The position numbers were made by a program, and so were the translations under genes. The notes under the pieces are model-generated. The model was given only the letters and a program-made list of their open reading frames with translations. It searched no databases and had not been told where the DNA came from. From Rhodopseudomonas pseudopalustris (GTDB lineage: Bacteria > Pseudomonadota > Alphaproteobacteria > Rhizobiales > Xanthobacteraceae): a DNA stretch of 64,000 nucleotides. Positions within the stretch are counted from its first letter, which is position 1. Each line of letters begins with the position of its first letter. Location: NCBI RefSeq assembly GCF_900110435.1, contig NZ_FODT01000007.1, forward strand, positions 186,001 to 250,000, in the 5' to 3' direction. Below, piece after piece: positions 16,212-26,222 of the stretch.

Positions 16212-16913
16212 TCACATCGCCTTGCCGATCGTCACCTTCAGCGTACCGAGGCCGTCGACGCCGCATTCGATCTTGTCACCCGGCACGAGCGCGGCGACGC
16301 CGGCCGGGGTGCCGGTCATGATGATGTCGCCGGCGCCGAGCTGCACCTGCTGCGACAGCCTGGAGATGATCTCGGCGACGTTCCAGATCATCTCGGAGAG
16401 ATCGCCCTTCTGTCGTTCGGCGCCGTTGACCGACAGCCAGATCCGGCCTTTCGCCGGATGGCCGATCTCCGACGCCGGGCGCAGCGCGCCGCAAGGCGCC
16501 GAGAGGTCGAACGATTTGCCGATCTCCCAGGGCTGTTCCTTCTTGCGCGACGCGGTCTGCAGATCGCGCCGCGTCAGATCGATGCCGACGCCGTAACCCC
16601 AGACGTGATCGAGCGCGGTGTCGACCGGAATGTTCAGCCCGCCGCTTTTCAGCGCCACCACCAGTTCGACCTCGTGCTGCATGTCCTTGGTCAGCGTCGG
16701 GTAGGGGATGGTGGCGCCGTCGGGCGCGACCATGTCGGCGTGCTTGGCGAAAAAGAACGGCGGGTTGCGCTCGTCATTGCCGAGTTCGCGGATATGCTCG
16801 AGATAGTTGCGCCCCACGCACCAGATCCGGCGCACCGGGAAGGTCTTGCTGACGCCGTGCACGGCCAGCGCGGGTTGCGCCGGAGGCGCGATCACGTGGT
16901 TGGCATTGCTCAT
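16212..16913 (-). CDS. Fumarylacetoacetate hydrolase family protein
   Basis: 233 residues, single FAH domain. FPVRRIWCVGRNYLEH and FFFAKHADMV open the fold, HEVELVVAL supplies the metal-binding glutamates and GIDLTRRD the aspartate; GDIIMTGTPAGV is the usual late motif. Family members hydrolyse or decarboxylate beta-diketo acids such as fumarylpyruvate in aromatic or tyrosine degradation. Nothing near it belongs to such a pathway; it sits inside the LPS region and may be a house-keeping acylpyruvase. It reads in the same direction as the exporter gene 72 bases upstream. Confidence 0.88.
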   Translation of the reverse strand: MSNANHVIAPPAQPALAVHGVSKTFPVRRIWCVGRNYLEHIRELGNDERNPPFFFAKHADMVAPDGATIPYPTLTKDMQHEVELVVALKSGGLNIPVDTALDHVWGYGVGIDLTRRDLQTASRKKEQPWEIGKSFDLSAPCGALRPASEIGHPAKGRIWLSVNGAERQKGDLSEMIWNVAEIISRLSQQVQLGAGDIIMTGTPAGVAALVPGDKIECGVDGLGTLKVTIGKAM

Positions 16914-16985
16914 GACTGACCTTCGCCGTTGGGGATTGCAAATCGAGTGATCGGCGCGGAAGCGCGAAACGTCGTCTTCGTGAGT

Positions 16986-18788
16986 CTAGATCGCGGTGTC
17001 TGCGGGCGCCAGCGGCGCGGCGTGGCGCTGCTGCAGACGGAAGAACGAGGCGTAGCGGCCGCTGCGCCGCAACAAATCGTCGTGCCGGCCTTGCTCGACG
17101 ATCTCGCCGGCTTCGACCACCAGGATGGCGTCGGCGTGCATGATGGTGTGCAACCGGTGCGCGATCACGATCGTGGTGCGGTTGAGGCACAAACGTTCGA
17201 TCGCTTCCTGCACAAGCTTTTCCGATTCGGAGTCGAGCGCCGCAGTCGCTTCGTCGAGCAGCACGATCGGCGCATCGCGGAGCAGCGCGCGCGCCACCGC
17301 GATCCGCTGGCGCTGGCCGCCGGACAGTTGCGCGCCGTGTTCGCCGACCGGCGTGTCGTAGCCGAGCGGGAAGCTCATGATGAAATCATGCGCATGGGCA
17401 GCCTTGGCGGCGGCGACGATCTCGTCCTCGCTGGCGCCGATCTTGCCGAAAGCGATGTTGGCGCGGATGCTGTCGCGGAACAAATAGACGTCCTGGCCGA
17501 CATAGGCGGTCTGCTGCCGCAGCGACCGCCGCGACACCGCCGCGATCGATTGGCCGTCGATGCGAATGTCGCCGGAGCCGGCTTCGTACAGCCGAAGCAG
17601 CAGCGCCAGCACGGTCGATTTGCCGCCGCCGGAGGGGCCGACCAGCGCGGTCATCTTGCCGGGCTCGGCCGTGAAGCTCATGTGATTGAGCACCGGCTCG
17701 TCGGGACGATAGGCGAAGCAGACGTTGTCGAACTCGACGCGCGCCACGGTCAACGCGAGGGGCGGCTTGTCGCTGTCGTCGGGCTCGCTCTGCGGGCTGT
17801 CGACGATCTCGAGCAACATCCGCGCGCCGACCAGGGCGCTGTTGAGCTCGATGTTGAGCCGCGCCAGCCGCTTCGCCGGCTCGTAGGCCAGCAGGAACGC
17901 GGTGAGGAAGGAAAAGAACTGCCCCGGCGTCGCGCCGGTCGCGACCACGCGGTAGCCGCCATACATCAGCGAGGCCGCCACTGCGAAGCCGCCGAGCGTC
18001 TCCATCAGCGGGCTGGACCGATTCGAGACTCGCGCCATCTTGTTGGCGTTCCGCTCGACCGCGCTGATGCTGGCGTCGATCCGTTCGCGCATGGTCTGTT
18101 CGAGCGAGAACGCCTTCACGGTCCGGATGCCCTGCAGCGACTCCTGCATGGTCTCGAGAATTTCGGCGTTACCGGTGAACTGGGTGTAGGCGAGGCCCTT
18201 CACGCGCCGCACCAGCTTGCGCAGCACGAACACCGCCGGCGGCGCGATCAAGAGGCCGAACAGCGCCATGAACGGGTCCTGCGAGACCATCACGATGACC
18301 AGAGCGATCAGTGACAGCAGATCGCGGCCGACCGCGTTGATCAGCAAATTGAGGACCTCGGTGACCGAGTTCGCGCCGGATGTCAGGCGCGCGAGAAACT
18401 CCGAGGAGTGCCGCTGCGAGAAGAAGCCGAGGCTCTCGTGCATCAGCTTGGCGAACAGCCGCCGCTGATTATTGGCGAGGATCGCGTTCCTGATCTGGGT
18501 CAGGATCACTGACTGGCCGTAGGTCGCTGCCCCCTTCAGCGTGAAGATCGCGAGACTCACGACCGACAGGATCATGATGCCCTGCAGATTGCGGTCGACA
18601 TAGGCCTGGTTGATTACCTGTCCGAGCAGATAGGCCGACAGCGCCGTCGCAGCCGCGGCCACCGCCATCAGGCTGAAGGCCAGCAGATAGCGACGCCAAT
18701 AGACTGAGGCCTGTTCCATCACCAGACGACGCACGAGCTGCGCCGCGCCGTAGGGATCGTCCGTTATCTTACGTGGGGCGTCGGTCAT
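16986..18788 (-). CDS. MsbA-like ABC exporter (fused membrane and ATPase domains)
   Basis: 600 residues from ATG 18788; an in-frame ATG at 18884 would add 32 residues without hydrophobic character, so the inner start is preferred. Residues 1-310 hold six membrane segments, then the ATPase domain follows with Walker A GPSGGGKSTVL, the Q-loop VGQDVYLF, signature LSGGQRQRIAVARALL, Walker B IVLLDEATAALD and the H-loop IAHRLHTI. Family members flip lipid A-core or other lipids across the inner membrane as homodimers. Its position between galE and O-antigen genes supports a role in LPS export. A second msbA elsewhere in the genome cannot be excluded. Confidence 0.88.
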   Translation of the reverse strand: MTDAPRKITDDPYGAAQLVRRLVMEQASVYWRRYLLAFSLMAVAAAATALSAYLLGQVINQAYVDRNLQGIMILSVVSLAIFTLKGAATYGQSVILTQIRNAILANNQRRLFAKLMHESLGFFSQRHSSEFLARLTSGANSVTEVLNLLINAVGRDLLSLIALVIVMVSQDPFMALFGLLIAPPAVFVLRKLVRRVKGLAYTQFTGNAEILETMQESLQGIRTVKAFSLEQTMRERIDASISAVERNANKMARVSNRSSPLMETLGGFAVAASLMYGGYRVVATGATPGQFFSFLTAFLLAYEPAKRLARLNIELNSALVGARMLLEIVDSPQSEPDDSDKPPLALTVARVEFDNVCFAYRPDEPVLNHMSFTAEPGKMTALVGPSGGGKSTVLALLLRLYEAGSGDIRIDGQSIAAVSRRSLRQQTAYVGQDVYLFRDSIRANIAFGKIGASEDEIVAAAKAAHAHDFIMSFPLGYDTPVGEHGAQLSGGQRQRIAVARALLRDAPIVLLDEATAALDSESEKLVQEAIERLCLNRTTIVIAHRLHTIMHADAILVVEAGEIVEQGRHDDLLRRSGRYASFFRLQQRHAAPLAPADTAI

Positions 18789-19014
18789 CCGCGTTCCATC
18801 GACGGCGTCGAACAGGTCGCGCGCGTCCGAGCATGTTTCGGCAAAGTGCCAACCGGTTTGCCGAAAGACAGTGCTCCAGTCCATGAGGCTGCCCGTATCC
18901 TGATCACAAAACCGGGTACAGTTGTGCGGGATCCGCGCGGGCGTGCGTAACGAACGCCTCCTTGCCCTTGATGGACCGGGTTTTCAAGCCAAAAGCTAGG
19001 GAAGCGGGGCTGAC

Positions 19015-20028
19015 TTAAGCTGGAATCGCTTGCCGTTCAAAGCCTTGGCGCTGCGCGACCAGCTTGCGCTCCCATCCCAGCGCATCCGCCGCGATGGTGT
19101 CGAGGTCGTCGTAGCGCGGCGTCCAGTCCAGAGTCGCGCGTATCCGGCGCGTGTCGGCGACCATCGCCACGATGTCGCCGGGCCGACGGGCGGCGGTGGA
19201 CACCGCGAAATTGCGACCGGCGACGCGCCGCACCGCCTCGATGGTTTCCAGCACCGAATAGCCGCGGCCGTAGCCGCAGTTCAGCGTCACCGGCGTGCCG
19301 CCCTGGCGCAGATAGCCGAGCGCCGCGCCATGGGCTTGAGCGAGGTCGCTGACATGAATGAAGTCGCGGATGCAGCTTCCGTCGGGCGTCGGATAGTCGG
19401 CGCCATAGACCTCGACCAGCGGGCGCTGGCCGGTCGCGGCTTCGACCGCGATCTTCATCAGATGCGTCGCGCCGGCGGTTGCGAGCCCGATCCGCGCCTG
19501 CGGGTCGGCGCCCGCGACGTTGAAGTAGCGCAGCGCCACGTAGTTCATGCCGTAGGCCGATGCGGTGTCGTGCAGCATGATCTCGGTCATCAGCTTGGAA
19601 CAGCCATAGGGCGACAGCGGTCGGGTCGGCGCTTCTTCCGGGACCGGCGTGCGGTCGGGATTGCCGTAGACCGCTGCGGTCGAGGAGAAGATGAAGTTCT
19701 TCACGCCGCACGTAACTGCTGCGCTCAGCAGGTTGCGCGAGGTCATGGTGTTGTTGCGATAGTAAGCGAGCGGATCGCGCATCGAGTCCGCCACGATCAC
19801 CGAGCCGGCGAAATGAATGATGGCGTCGACGCCGTGATTCCTGATCACGCCCTCGACCAGATTCTCATCGCCGGCATCGCCGATGAACAGCGGCACGCCT
19901 TCCGGGATGAAGCTGGAGAAGCCGGTGCTCAGATTGTCGATCACCACGACGCTTTCGCCGGCCTCGACCAGCGCCAGCACGGTGTGACTTCCGATGTATC
20001 CGGCGCCGCCGGTCACGAGCACGGTCAT
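19015..20028 (-). CDS. galE: UDP-glucose 4-epimerase
   Basis: 337 residues. It interconverts UDP-glucose and UDP-galactose with tightly bound NAD, supplying galactose for LPS. MTVLVTGGAGYIGSHTVLAL is the Rossmann motif, FSSTAAVYG supplies the catalytic serine/threonine and PLSPYGCSKLMTE the Y-x3-K pair. NCGYGRGYSVLE near the C-terminus is typical of GalE. It diverges from the heptosyltransferase gene across about 190 bases and probably leads a unit with the exporter gene downstream. Confidence 0.95.
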   Translation of the reverse strand: MTVLVTGGAGYIGSHTVLALVEAGESVVVIDNLSTGFSSFIPEGVPLFIGDAGDENLVEGVIRNHGVDAIIHFAGSVIVADSMRDPLAYYRNNTMTSRNLLSAAVTCGVKNFIFSSTAAVYGNPDRTPVPEEAPTRPLSPYGCSKLMTEIMLHDTASAYGMNYVALRYFNVAGADPQARIGLATAGATHLMKIAVEAATGQRPLVEVYGADYPTPDGSCIRDFIHVSDLAQAHGAALGYLRQGGTPVTLNCGYGRGYSVLETIEAVRRVAGRNFAVSTAARRPGDIVAMVADTRRIRATLDWTPRYDDLDTIAADALGWERKLVAQRQGFERQAIPA

Positions 20029-20215
20029 GAAGGGCTCCCGTGTTGAGGTTGCGGATCTGCGCCCGCGCGGTCGGCCTCAGTCTTTCGTCAAACGGTGGAC
20101 TTGCGGTGTAGCCAAGCCCCTGATCTTCGCGATTTTCCAGCGCTCCACAGGGGGAATCGACAATATGGTTGCCAAACTGTAACGAGTGCCGCTGTTGTGG
20201 CGGCCATCGGCGGCA

Positions 20216-21160
20216 ATGTCGGACATTCTCATCATCAAGACTTCCTCGCTCGGCGACGTGGTGCATCAGATGCCCGCGATGACCGATGCCGCGCGCGCGG
20301 TTCCCGGATTGCGGCTGTTCTGGGTGGTCGAGGAATCTTTCGCGCCGCTGGCGCAATTGCATCCGTCGATCGCGGAGGTGATTCCAGTGGCGACGCGACG
20401 CTGGCGATCGAAGCTCGCTTCGCGCGCGACCTGGCGCGAGATCGGCGCGTTCAATACGCGACTGCGCGAGCCGGATTTCGACAAGGTGATCGACACGCAG
20501 GGGTTGATCCGCTCCGCGGTGATCGCGCGCCTCGCGCATGGCGAACGTCACGGCTACGATGCCGACAGCATCCGCGAGCCTCTCGCTGCGCGGTTCTACG
20601 GCGTCACCCACGCCGTAAGCCGCGACCTCCATGCGGTGGCGCGCAATCGCTTGCTCACGGGTCACGCGCTCGGCTATCAGCCGCCCGCAAAAATCGACTA
20701 CGGCCTGATCCGCCCGCCGCGCGCGGAGGAAAACGGCTACGCCGTGCTACTGCACGGCACTTCGCGCGCCTCCAAAGAATGGCGCGCGGAGGACTGGATC
20801 GAGACCGGCCGCTGGCTGCAGAAGCGCGGAATGCAGGTCGTGCTGCCGTGGGGCACCGAGGCAGAACGGCAACTCGCCGAAATGCTGTCGGGCGCGATCG
20901 AAGGCAGCCGCGTGCTGCCGCGGCAGCGCCTCGATCTCACCGCGCAGGTGATCGCCAATGCGGCGCTGGTGGTCGGCGTCGACACCGGTCTGATGCATCT
21001 GGCCGCTGCCTATCGGGTGCCGCTGGTCGGCATCTATGTCTCGACCGATCCGGGGTTGACCGGTCCGGTCGGCAGCGGTCCGATGAGCGTGCTGGGCGGC
21101 AAGGCCGGCGCGCCATCGGCCCGACAGGCGATCGAGGCTGCCGAGCGCCTGCTCGATTAG
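20216..21160 (+). CDS. waaC: Lipopolysaccharide heptosyltransferase I
   Basis: 314 residues from ATG 20216, where [20 protein letters not shown] begins exactly as in WaaC; upstream in-frame codons add an unrelated stretch. It adds the first L-glycero-D-manno-heptose to Kdo of the inner core. Further landmarks are [12 protein letters not shown] and the GT9 donor-binding segment [15 protein letters not shown]. It converges with gmhB, their stop regions overlapping by four bases. All enzymes needed to make its ADP-heptose substrate are encoded within the next 5 kb. Confidence 0.93.
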   Translation: MSDILIIKTSSLGDVVHQMPAMTDAARAVPGLRLFWVVEESFAPLAQLHPSIAEVIPVATRRWRSKLASRATWREIGAFNTRLREPDFDKVIDTQGLIRSAVIARLAHGERHGYDADSIREPLAARFYGVTHAVSRDLHAVARNRLLTGHALGYQPPAKIDYGLIRPPRAEENGYAVLLHGTSRASKEWRAEDWIETGRWLQKRGMQVVLPWGTEAERQLAEMLSGAIEGSRVLPRQRLDLTAQVIANAALVVGVDTGLMHLAAAYRVPLVGIYVSTDPGLTGPVGSGPMSVLGGKAGAPSARQAIEAAERLLD

Positions 21161-21705
21161 TTCGATACGGCGCCGCGGGCCATTCGATCGAGCACTTGCA
21201 CGACGAACGCGTCGATATCGTCGCCTTCGAACAAAAAGCCCGGAATGCCAGCGGCCCGCGCCGCCTCGATGTCGATGTCACTGTCGCCGATCACGAAGCT
21301 GCCCTGCAGTGACACCGGCCAAGCGCGCGCCAGATCGAGGATCATGCCGGGCTTCGGCTTGCGGTCGTCGCTCGCCCTTCGGTAGGCCTCGACGACGCCC
21401 TCTGGATGATGCGGACAATAGCGAATGTCGTCGATCCGCGCGCCTTGCGGACGCAATTCGTCCAGCATCCAGCGATGCAGGGCCTGCACGTCGTCCTCGC
21501 TGAACATTCCGCGCGCCACGCCGGACTGATTCGAGATGATGAAGACGTAGTAGCCGGCGTCGTTCAACCTGCGGATCGCCGCAGCGATCCCGGGCATCCA
21601 GCGAAACCGCTCGCGCGTGCCAACGTAATGGTCGTTGTAGTTGATGACGCCGTCGCGATCGAGGAATGCGGCCGGCCGCAGCGGCGCTGTGGAGCTCGAC
21701 GTCAT
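21157..21705 (-). CDS. gmhB: D-glycero-D-manno-heptose 1,7-bisphosphate 7-phosphatase
   Basis: 182 residues from ATG 21705, which overlaps the gmhA stop by four bases. It is a small HAD phosphatase: FLDRDGVIN is the nucleophile motif, [11 protein letters not shown] motif II, and KPKPGMI with [16 protein letters not shown] motifs III and IV. CPHHPEG supplies part of the zinc-binding loop of GmhB. It removes the 7-phosphate from heptose bisphosphate in ADP-heptose synthesis. Co-transcribed with gmhA and probably waaF. Confidence 0.93.
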   Translation of the reverse strand: MTSSSTAPLRPAAFLDRDGVINYNDHYVGTRERFRWMPGIAAAIRRLNDAGYYVFIISNQSGVARGMFSEDDVQALHRWMLDELRPQGARIDDIRYCPHHPEGVVEAYRRASDDRKPKPGMILDLARAWPVSLQGSFVIGDSDIDIEAARAAGIPGFLFEGDDIDAFVVQVLDRMARGAVSN

Positions 21706-22289
21706 GCCTTTGTCGCGCCGAGCACGCTTTCGATCTCGTCGCAGATTGCGTGCGCGGCCATCAGATGGATCTGCTGAACCAGCGCGGTCTCGGCGCCGGG
21801 CGCCACCAGCAGATGATCGCACCACGCGGCCATCGAGACGCCGCTCGGCCCGGTCATGCCGATGGTGACCAGGCCGCGTTCGCGCGCCATCTTCAACGCG
21901 GCGAGAATGTTGGGTGAGCGGCCCGACGTGGTGATGCCGATGAAGACATCGCCGCGCTGGCCGAGCCCCTCGACCTGCCTCGCGAACACCCGATCGAAGC
22001 CGTAGTCGTTGGCGATGGCGGTCAGCGCCGAAGTGTCGGTGGTGAGCGCGATCGCCGGCCACGCGGGTCGATCCCGCTTGTAGCGCCCGATAATCTCGGC
22101 GGCGATGTGCTGGGCGTCGGCGGCGCTGCCGCCATTGCCTGCGATCAGAATCTTGCGACCGTCACGCAGCGCCGCAATTGAAGCCGCGGCGATCGCGCGT
22201 GACGCCGACAACACGGCCTCGTCGCCCACCGCCGCGGTCATCGCGACGAGTGAGTTGTGAAAATGCGCGGCGATCCGGTCCTGGCTCAC
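21702..22289 (-). CDS. gmhA: Phosphoheptose isomerase
   Basis: 195 residues with a SIS domain. It converts sedoheptulose 7-phosphate to D-glycero-D-manno-heptose 7-phosphate, the first step toward ADP-heptose. [19 protein letters not shown] is the hallmark phosphate-binding loop, [18 protein letters not shown] the second sugar-phosphate motif, and [13 protein letters not shown] the C-terminal catalytic histidine helix. It lies 66 bases after waaF and overlaps gmhB. Confidence 0.95.
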   Translation of the reverse strand: MSQDRIAAHFHNSLVAMTAAVGDEAVLSASRAIAAASIAALRDGRKILIAGNGGSAADAQHIAAEIIGRYKRDRPAWPAIALTTDTSALTAIANDYGFDRVFARQVEGLGQRGDVFIGITTSGRSPNILAALKMARERGLVTIGMTGPSGVSMAAWCDHLLVAPGAETALVQQIHLMAAHAICDEIESVLGATKA

Positions 22290-22355
22290 GTGACACCTGA
22301 AAGCTGAAAGGCACTGGTTAAGCGCAGGGCAGGGACGGGCGCAAGTCGCGCGGCG

Positions 22356-23432
22356 CTACTGCGCCGGGGCGAGGCCGGCCGCGCCGAGCGCCCGCAGCGC
22401 CGCGGTCATGACATCCTCGACCGGGATGTCGCGCATGCATTTGTGGTGCACCATCCGGCAGGTCGGCTTGTGACAGGGGCGGCAGGGCACGTCGGTTGTG
22501 GTCTCGATCACCGCCTCGATCGGGTTCAGCGGCGCGTAGTGCCAGGCGCTGGTCGGGCCGAAAATCCCGATGGTGCGGCTGCCGATGGCCGCTGCGACGT
22601 GGAGCAGGCCGGAATCGTTGGAGATCACCAGATCGGCCGCCGCCAGCGCCATGATGCCGTTACGCAGATCGGCGCCGGTGAGGTCGCGCGCGCGGGGACC
22701 GGCCATCGCCACGATCTCGGCCGCCTTGTCTGTCTCGCCCGGCCCGCCGATCACCCAGACCGCGAAACCGCGGTCCGTGAGCGCTTTCGCCGCCTCGGCA
22801 TAATAGGTCCAGCGCTTCGAGGGCCCGACCGCGCCCGGCGCCAGCGCCACGGCGGCCTGACCTTCCAGCCCGTTCGCCCGCCGCCAGGCGGCAATTTCGG
22901 CCTCCGGCACGACGAGCTGCGGCTCCGGCCAGTCCATCGGGAGTTCGATTCCGGACGGCAGCGCCAGTGCGGCGCAGCGGTCGATCATCCGCGGCAGCGC
23001 CTTCTCGCCGCGTCGCCAGTCGTTGAGCAGGCCAAATCGGACCTCTCCGATGAAGCCGGTCCGGTTCGGGATACCGGCGAGGAACGGCGCGATTGTGGAT
23101 TTGAAGGTGCGGGGCATCACCAGCGAATCGCCGTAGCGCTGTTCGCGGAGTCTGGCGGCGAGGGCCCGCTGCTGGTCGAGCGCGAGCTGCTTGCGCGGCA
23201 GGTCCCATACGATCCCTTGGCGCACGCCCGGCATGTAATCCACCAGCGGGGCGCATAGCGTCGTGGTCAGGACGTCGACCGGTCGGTCGGGCCAGCGGTC
23301 CTTCAGCACCCGCACCACGGTATGGCAGCGCACGAAATCGCCGATCCACATATAGGGGATCAGCAAAACCGGGCTGGTCTCAGAGCGGTCGACCGCCGTG
23401 GCCAGGCTCAATTTGAGTGAATTGTAATTCAT
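22356..23432 (-). CDS. waaF: Lipopolysaccharide heptosyltransferase II
   Basis: 358 residues, GT9 family. SPVLLIPYMWIGDFVRCHTV opens the acceptor domain, ALAPGAVGPSKRWTYYAEAA carries the conserved APGA..G..KRW stretch of WaaF, and LVISNDSGLLHVAAAIGSRTIGIFGPTSAWHYAPL is split here as the donor site (NDSGLLHVA and FGPTSAWHY). It adds the second inner-core heptose. The C-terminal CRPCHKPTC/CMRDIP cysteines are a common WaaF feature. It diverges from hldD across about 190 bases. Confidence 0.93.
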   Translation of the reverse strand: MNYNSLKLSLATAVDRSETSPVLLIPYMWIGDFVRCHTVVRVLKDRWPDRPVDVLTTTLCAPLVDYMPGVRQGIVWDLPRKQLALDQQRALAARLREQRYGDSLVMPRTFKSTIAPFLAGIPNRTGFIGEVRFGLLNDWRRGEKALPRMIDRCAALALPSGIELPMDWPEPQLVVPEAEIAAWRRANGLEGQAAVALAPGAVGPSKRWTYYAEAAKALTDRGFAVWVIGGPGETDKAAEIVAMAGPRARDLTGADLRNGIMALAAADLVISNDSGLLHVAAAIGSRTIGIFGPTSAWHYAPLNPIEAVIETTTDVPCRPCHKPTCRMVHHKCMRDIPVEDVMTAALRALGAAGLAPAQ

Positions 23433-23619
23433 TACGCTGCGGGCGGAGTCTCTAATACCCCGAGAGGAACGCGGTGATGCCGGTTAGCGCTTGCGTCGCC
23501 CCGCGTCCAGCCGGATTTCTGCGGCATGCAGGTTCCGATTTCGCCGAAAGTCAGAGTTCGAGTTGCCTGCCCGGGCGGAGTGGGGCAAAGGTGGCCGCTC
23601 AAATCAAGGCGGGGGACAC

Positions 23620-24600
23620 ATGCTGCTGGTAACCGGAGGCGCCGGTTTTATCGGATCGAACATCGTGGCCGCGCTGAACGACGCCGGCCGCAGCGACATC
23701 GCCGTGAGCGATGTCCTGGGTCATGACGGCAAGTGGAAGAACCTCGCCAAGCGTCAGCTTGCCGATGTCGTGCCGCCAGCCGAACTGGCCGACTGGCTGA
23801 AAGGCCGCAGGCTCGAGGCGGTGTTCCACATGGGCGCGATCTCGGAGACGACCGCGAGTGATGGCGATTTGGTGATTGACACCAACTTCCGGTTGTCATT
23901 GCGACTGCTCGACTGGTGTACCGAGAACCGGGTACCGTTCATCTACGCATCTTCGGCCGCGACGTATGGCGACGGCGCGCAAGGCTTCAGCGATGATGCC
24001 TCGCTTGCCGCCTTGAAGCAGTTGCGGCCGATGAATCTCTACGGCTGGAGCAAACACCTGTTCGATCAGGTGGTCGCGGAGCGCGCCGCGCGCGGCGACC
24101 GGCTGCCGCCGCAATGGGCGGGGCTCAAGTTTTTCAACGTTTTCGGCCCCAATGAATACCACAAGGGCACGATGGCGAGCGTGCTGGCGCGGCGTTTCGA
24201 CGACATCAAGGCCGGGCGCGTGGTGCAGCTGTTCAAGTCGCATCGCGACGGCATTGCCGACGGCGACCAGCGCCGCGATTTCATCTATGTCGACGATGTC
24301 GTTCGGGTCATGTTGTGGTTGTTCGCGACGCCGTCGGTGAGCGGCCTGTTCAATGTCGGCACCAGCCATGCCCGCAGTTTCCGCGACCTGATCCTTGCGG
24401 CCTATTCGGCGCTCGGAACCCCACCGCATATCGAGTACATCGACATGCCGGAACAGATTCGCGGCAGCTATCAGTATTTCACCGAGAGCGAAGGCGACCG
24501 GTTGCGTGCCGCAGGCTATAATGGCGGCTTCACGCCGCTCGAAGATGCGGTCGCTTCCTATGTCAGGGGCTACCTTGACGGTAACGATCGCTTCCGCTGA
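23620..24600 (+). CDS. hldD: ADP-L-glycero-D-manno-heptose 6-epimerase
   Basis: 326 residues from ATG 23620, preceded by GGGGGA. It inverts C6 of ADP-D-glycero-heptose to give the sugar used by WaaC and Waa[20 protein letters not shown] binds [17 protein letters not shown] holds the catalytic serine, and [13 protein letters not shown] the tyrosine-lysine pair; [13 protein letters not shown] is diagnostic for HldD. First gene of a long plus-strand series (hldD-hldE and the O-antigen sugar genes). Confidence 0.95.
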   Translation: MLLVTGGAGFIGSNIVAALNDAGRSDIAVSDVLGHDGKWKNLAKRQLADVVPPAELADWLKGRRLEAVFHMGAISETTASDGDLVIDTNFRLSLRLLDWCTENRVPFIYASSAATYGDGAQGFSDDASLAALKQLRPMNLYGWSKHLFDQVVAERAARGDRLPPQWAGLKFFNVFGPNEYHKGTMASVLARRFDDIKAGRVVQLFKSHRDGIADGDQRRDFIYVDDVVRVMLWLFATPSVSGLFNVGTSHARSFRDLILAAYSALGTPPHIEYIDMPEQIRGSYQYFTESEGDRLRAAGYNGGFTPLEDAVASYVRGYLDGNDRFR

Positions 24601-24625
24601 TCGCGCTCCAACTGCGTCGAGTTTG

Positions 24626-26098
24626 ATGTCCAGATTTGACACCCTGCTGCAATCGATTGCCCGCACGACGGTGCTGTGCGTCGGCGATCTGATGCTCGAC
24701 GAGTTCGTCTATGGCGAGGTGTCGCGGATCTCACCGGAGGCGCCCACGCCGGTGATCGCAGTCCAGCGCAGCGAGATCAATGTCGGCGGCGCCGGCAACG
24801 TGGCGCGTAACATCGCGGCGATCGGCGCGCGATGCATTTTTGTCGGACTGATCGGTGGCGACGAGGCGGGCCGGACGCTGAGCGCCGAGATTGCCCGGGA
24901 ATCCCGGATCGAGCCGCTGCTGGTGTGCGATCCGGCACGGCCGACCACCCGCAAGGTGCGGTTTGTGTCCGAACATTTCTCCACCCACATGCTGCGTGCC
25001 GATTGGGAGACCGCGTCGGCCGCATCCAGCGAGATCGAACAGCGCCTGCTCGACGCCATCCTGCCGCAACTTCAACGCGCCGACATCGTCCTGCTGTCCG
25101 ACTATGCCAAGGGGGTGCTGACGGAGCGGGTCATCGCAAGTGTGATCGAAGCCGCACGAAAACTCGGCAAGCGGGTGATTGTCGACCCCAAGAGCGCCAA
25201 CTTCGCGATCTATCGCGGCGCGACGTTGCTGACGCCCAACCGTAAGGAATTCGTGTCCGCGACACGTAGCGCCGCGGAGACTGTCGATGACATCGCAGCG
25301 GCGGCGCAGGACGCGATGGCGCTCGCCGATTGCGAGGCGATGCTAGTGACGCAGAGCGAGCACGGCATGACGCTGGTGCCCCGCGTCGGCGAGCCGATCC
25401 ATGTGCCGGCGATGCCGGTGAAGGTGCGTGACGTCTCCGGCGCAGGCGACACCGTTGCTGCCGTGCTGGCGGTTGTGCTTGCCGCCGGCGCCGACTGGGC
25501 GACCGCGATGCGGGCCGCGAGCGCCGCGGCCGCCGTCGCGGTCAGCAAGAATGGCACCGCGGTGGTGACGCCGGCGGAGTTGCGGCGAAAGATCCTGCCG
25601 CATGCCTCGCTCGCCGCGGAGGAGAAAATCATCGGCAGCGAAGCCGAGCTCGACCTTCGCCTCGCCGAATGGCGGCGCGAAGGGCTGCGCGTCGGCTTCA
25701 CCAACGGCTGCTTCGACATCCTGCATCCCGGCCACGTCAAGGTCCTGACCGCGGCCCGCGGCGCCTGCGACCGGCTGATCGTCGGCCTCAACAGCGACGC
25801 CTCGGTGCGCCGACTGAAGGGCGAGAGCCGTCCGGTCCAGAACGAGCGGGCGCGCGCCGAAGTGCTGGCCGCGCTCGAAGCGGTCGATCTGGTGGCGATC
25901 TTCGGGGAGGACACCCCTCTGAAGCTGATTAAGCGGATCGTGCCGAGCGTGCTGGTCAAGGGCGGCGACTACACGCGCGAGCAGGTGGTGGGCCACGAGA
26001 TCGTCGCGGCCAGAGGCGGTGAGGTGCTGCTGGTCGACGTGCTGCCGGGGTTCAGCACGACCTCGCTCGTCGAGAAAGCGCGGGAGGGGACCACATGA
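24626..26098 (+). CDS. hldE: Bifunctional heptose 7-phosphate kinase / heptose 1-phosphate adenylyltransferase
   Basis: 490 residues from ATG 24626, 25 bases after hldD. Residues 1-320 are a PfkB-type kinase ([20 protein letters not shown] and the anion hole [15 protein letters not shown]). Residues 340-490 are a nucleotidyltransferase ([17 protein letters not shown], then [12 protein letters not shown]). The fused enzyme phosphorylates heptose 7-phosphate at C1 and later attaches AMP. With gmhA, gmhB and hldD this completes the ADP-heptose route within 5 kb. Confidence 0.96.
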   Translation: MSRFDTLLQSIARTTVLCVGDLMLDEFVYGEVSRISPEAPTPVIAVQRSEINVGGAGNVARNIAAIGARCIFVGLIGGDEAGRTLSAEIARESRIEPLLVCDPARPTTRKVRFVSEHFSTHMLRADWETASAASSEIEQRLLDAILPQLQRADIVLLSDYAKGVLTERVIASVIEAARKLGKRVIVDPKSANFAIYRGATLLTPNRKEFVSATRSAAETVDDIAAAAQDAMALADCEAMLVTQSEHGMTLVPRVGEPIHVPAMPVKVRDVSGAGDTVAAVLAVVLAAGADWATAMRAASAAAAVAVSKNGTAVVTPAELRRKILPHASLAAEEKIIGSEAELDLRLAEWRREGLRVGFTNGCFDILHPGHVKVLTAARGACDRLIVGLNSDASVRRLKGESRPVQNERARAEVLAALEAVDLVAIFGEDTPLKLIKRIVPSVLVKGGDYTREQVVGHEIVAARGGEVLLVDVLPGFSTTSLVEKAREGTT

Positions 26099-26222
26099 GG
26101 CGGTCCCTGGAATCGGAATCCGTCTATCGGTTGCGATCGCACAGGAATATGGCAATCGTAATGGGAATGAGATATCAGCGCGTTGTGATTAGAGAAATTC
26201 CAGATTTTCAAGTTGCGGGCGA

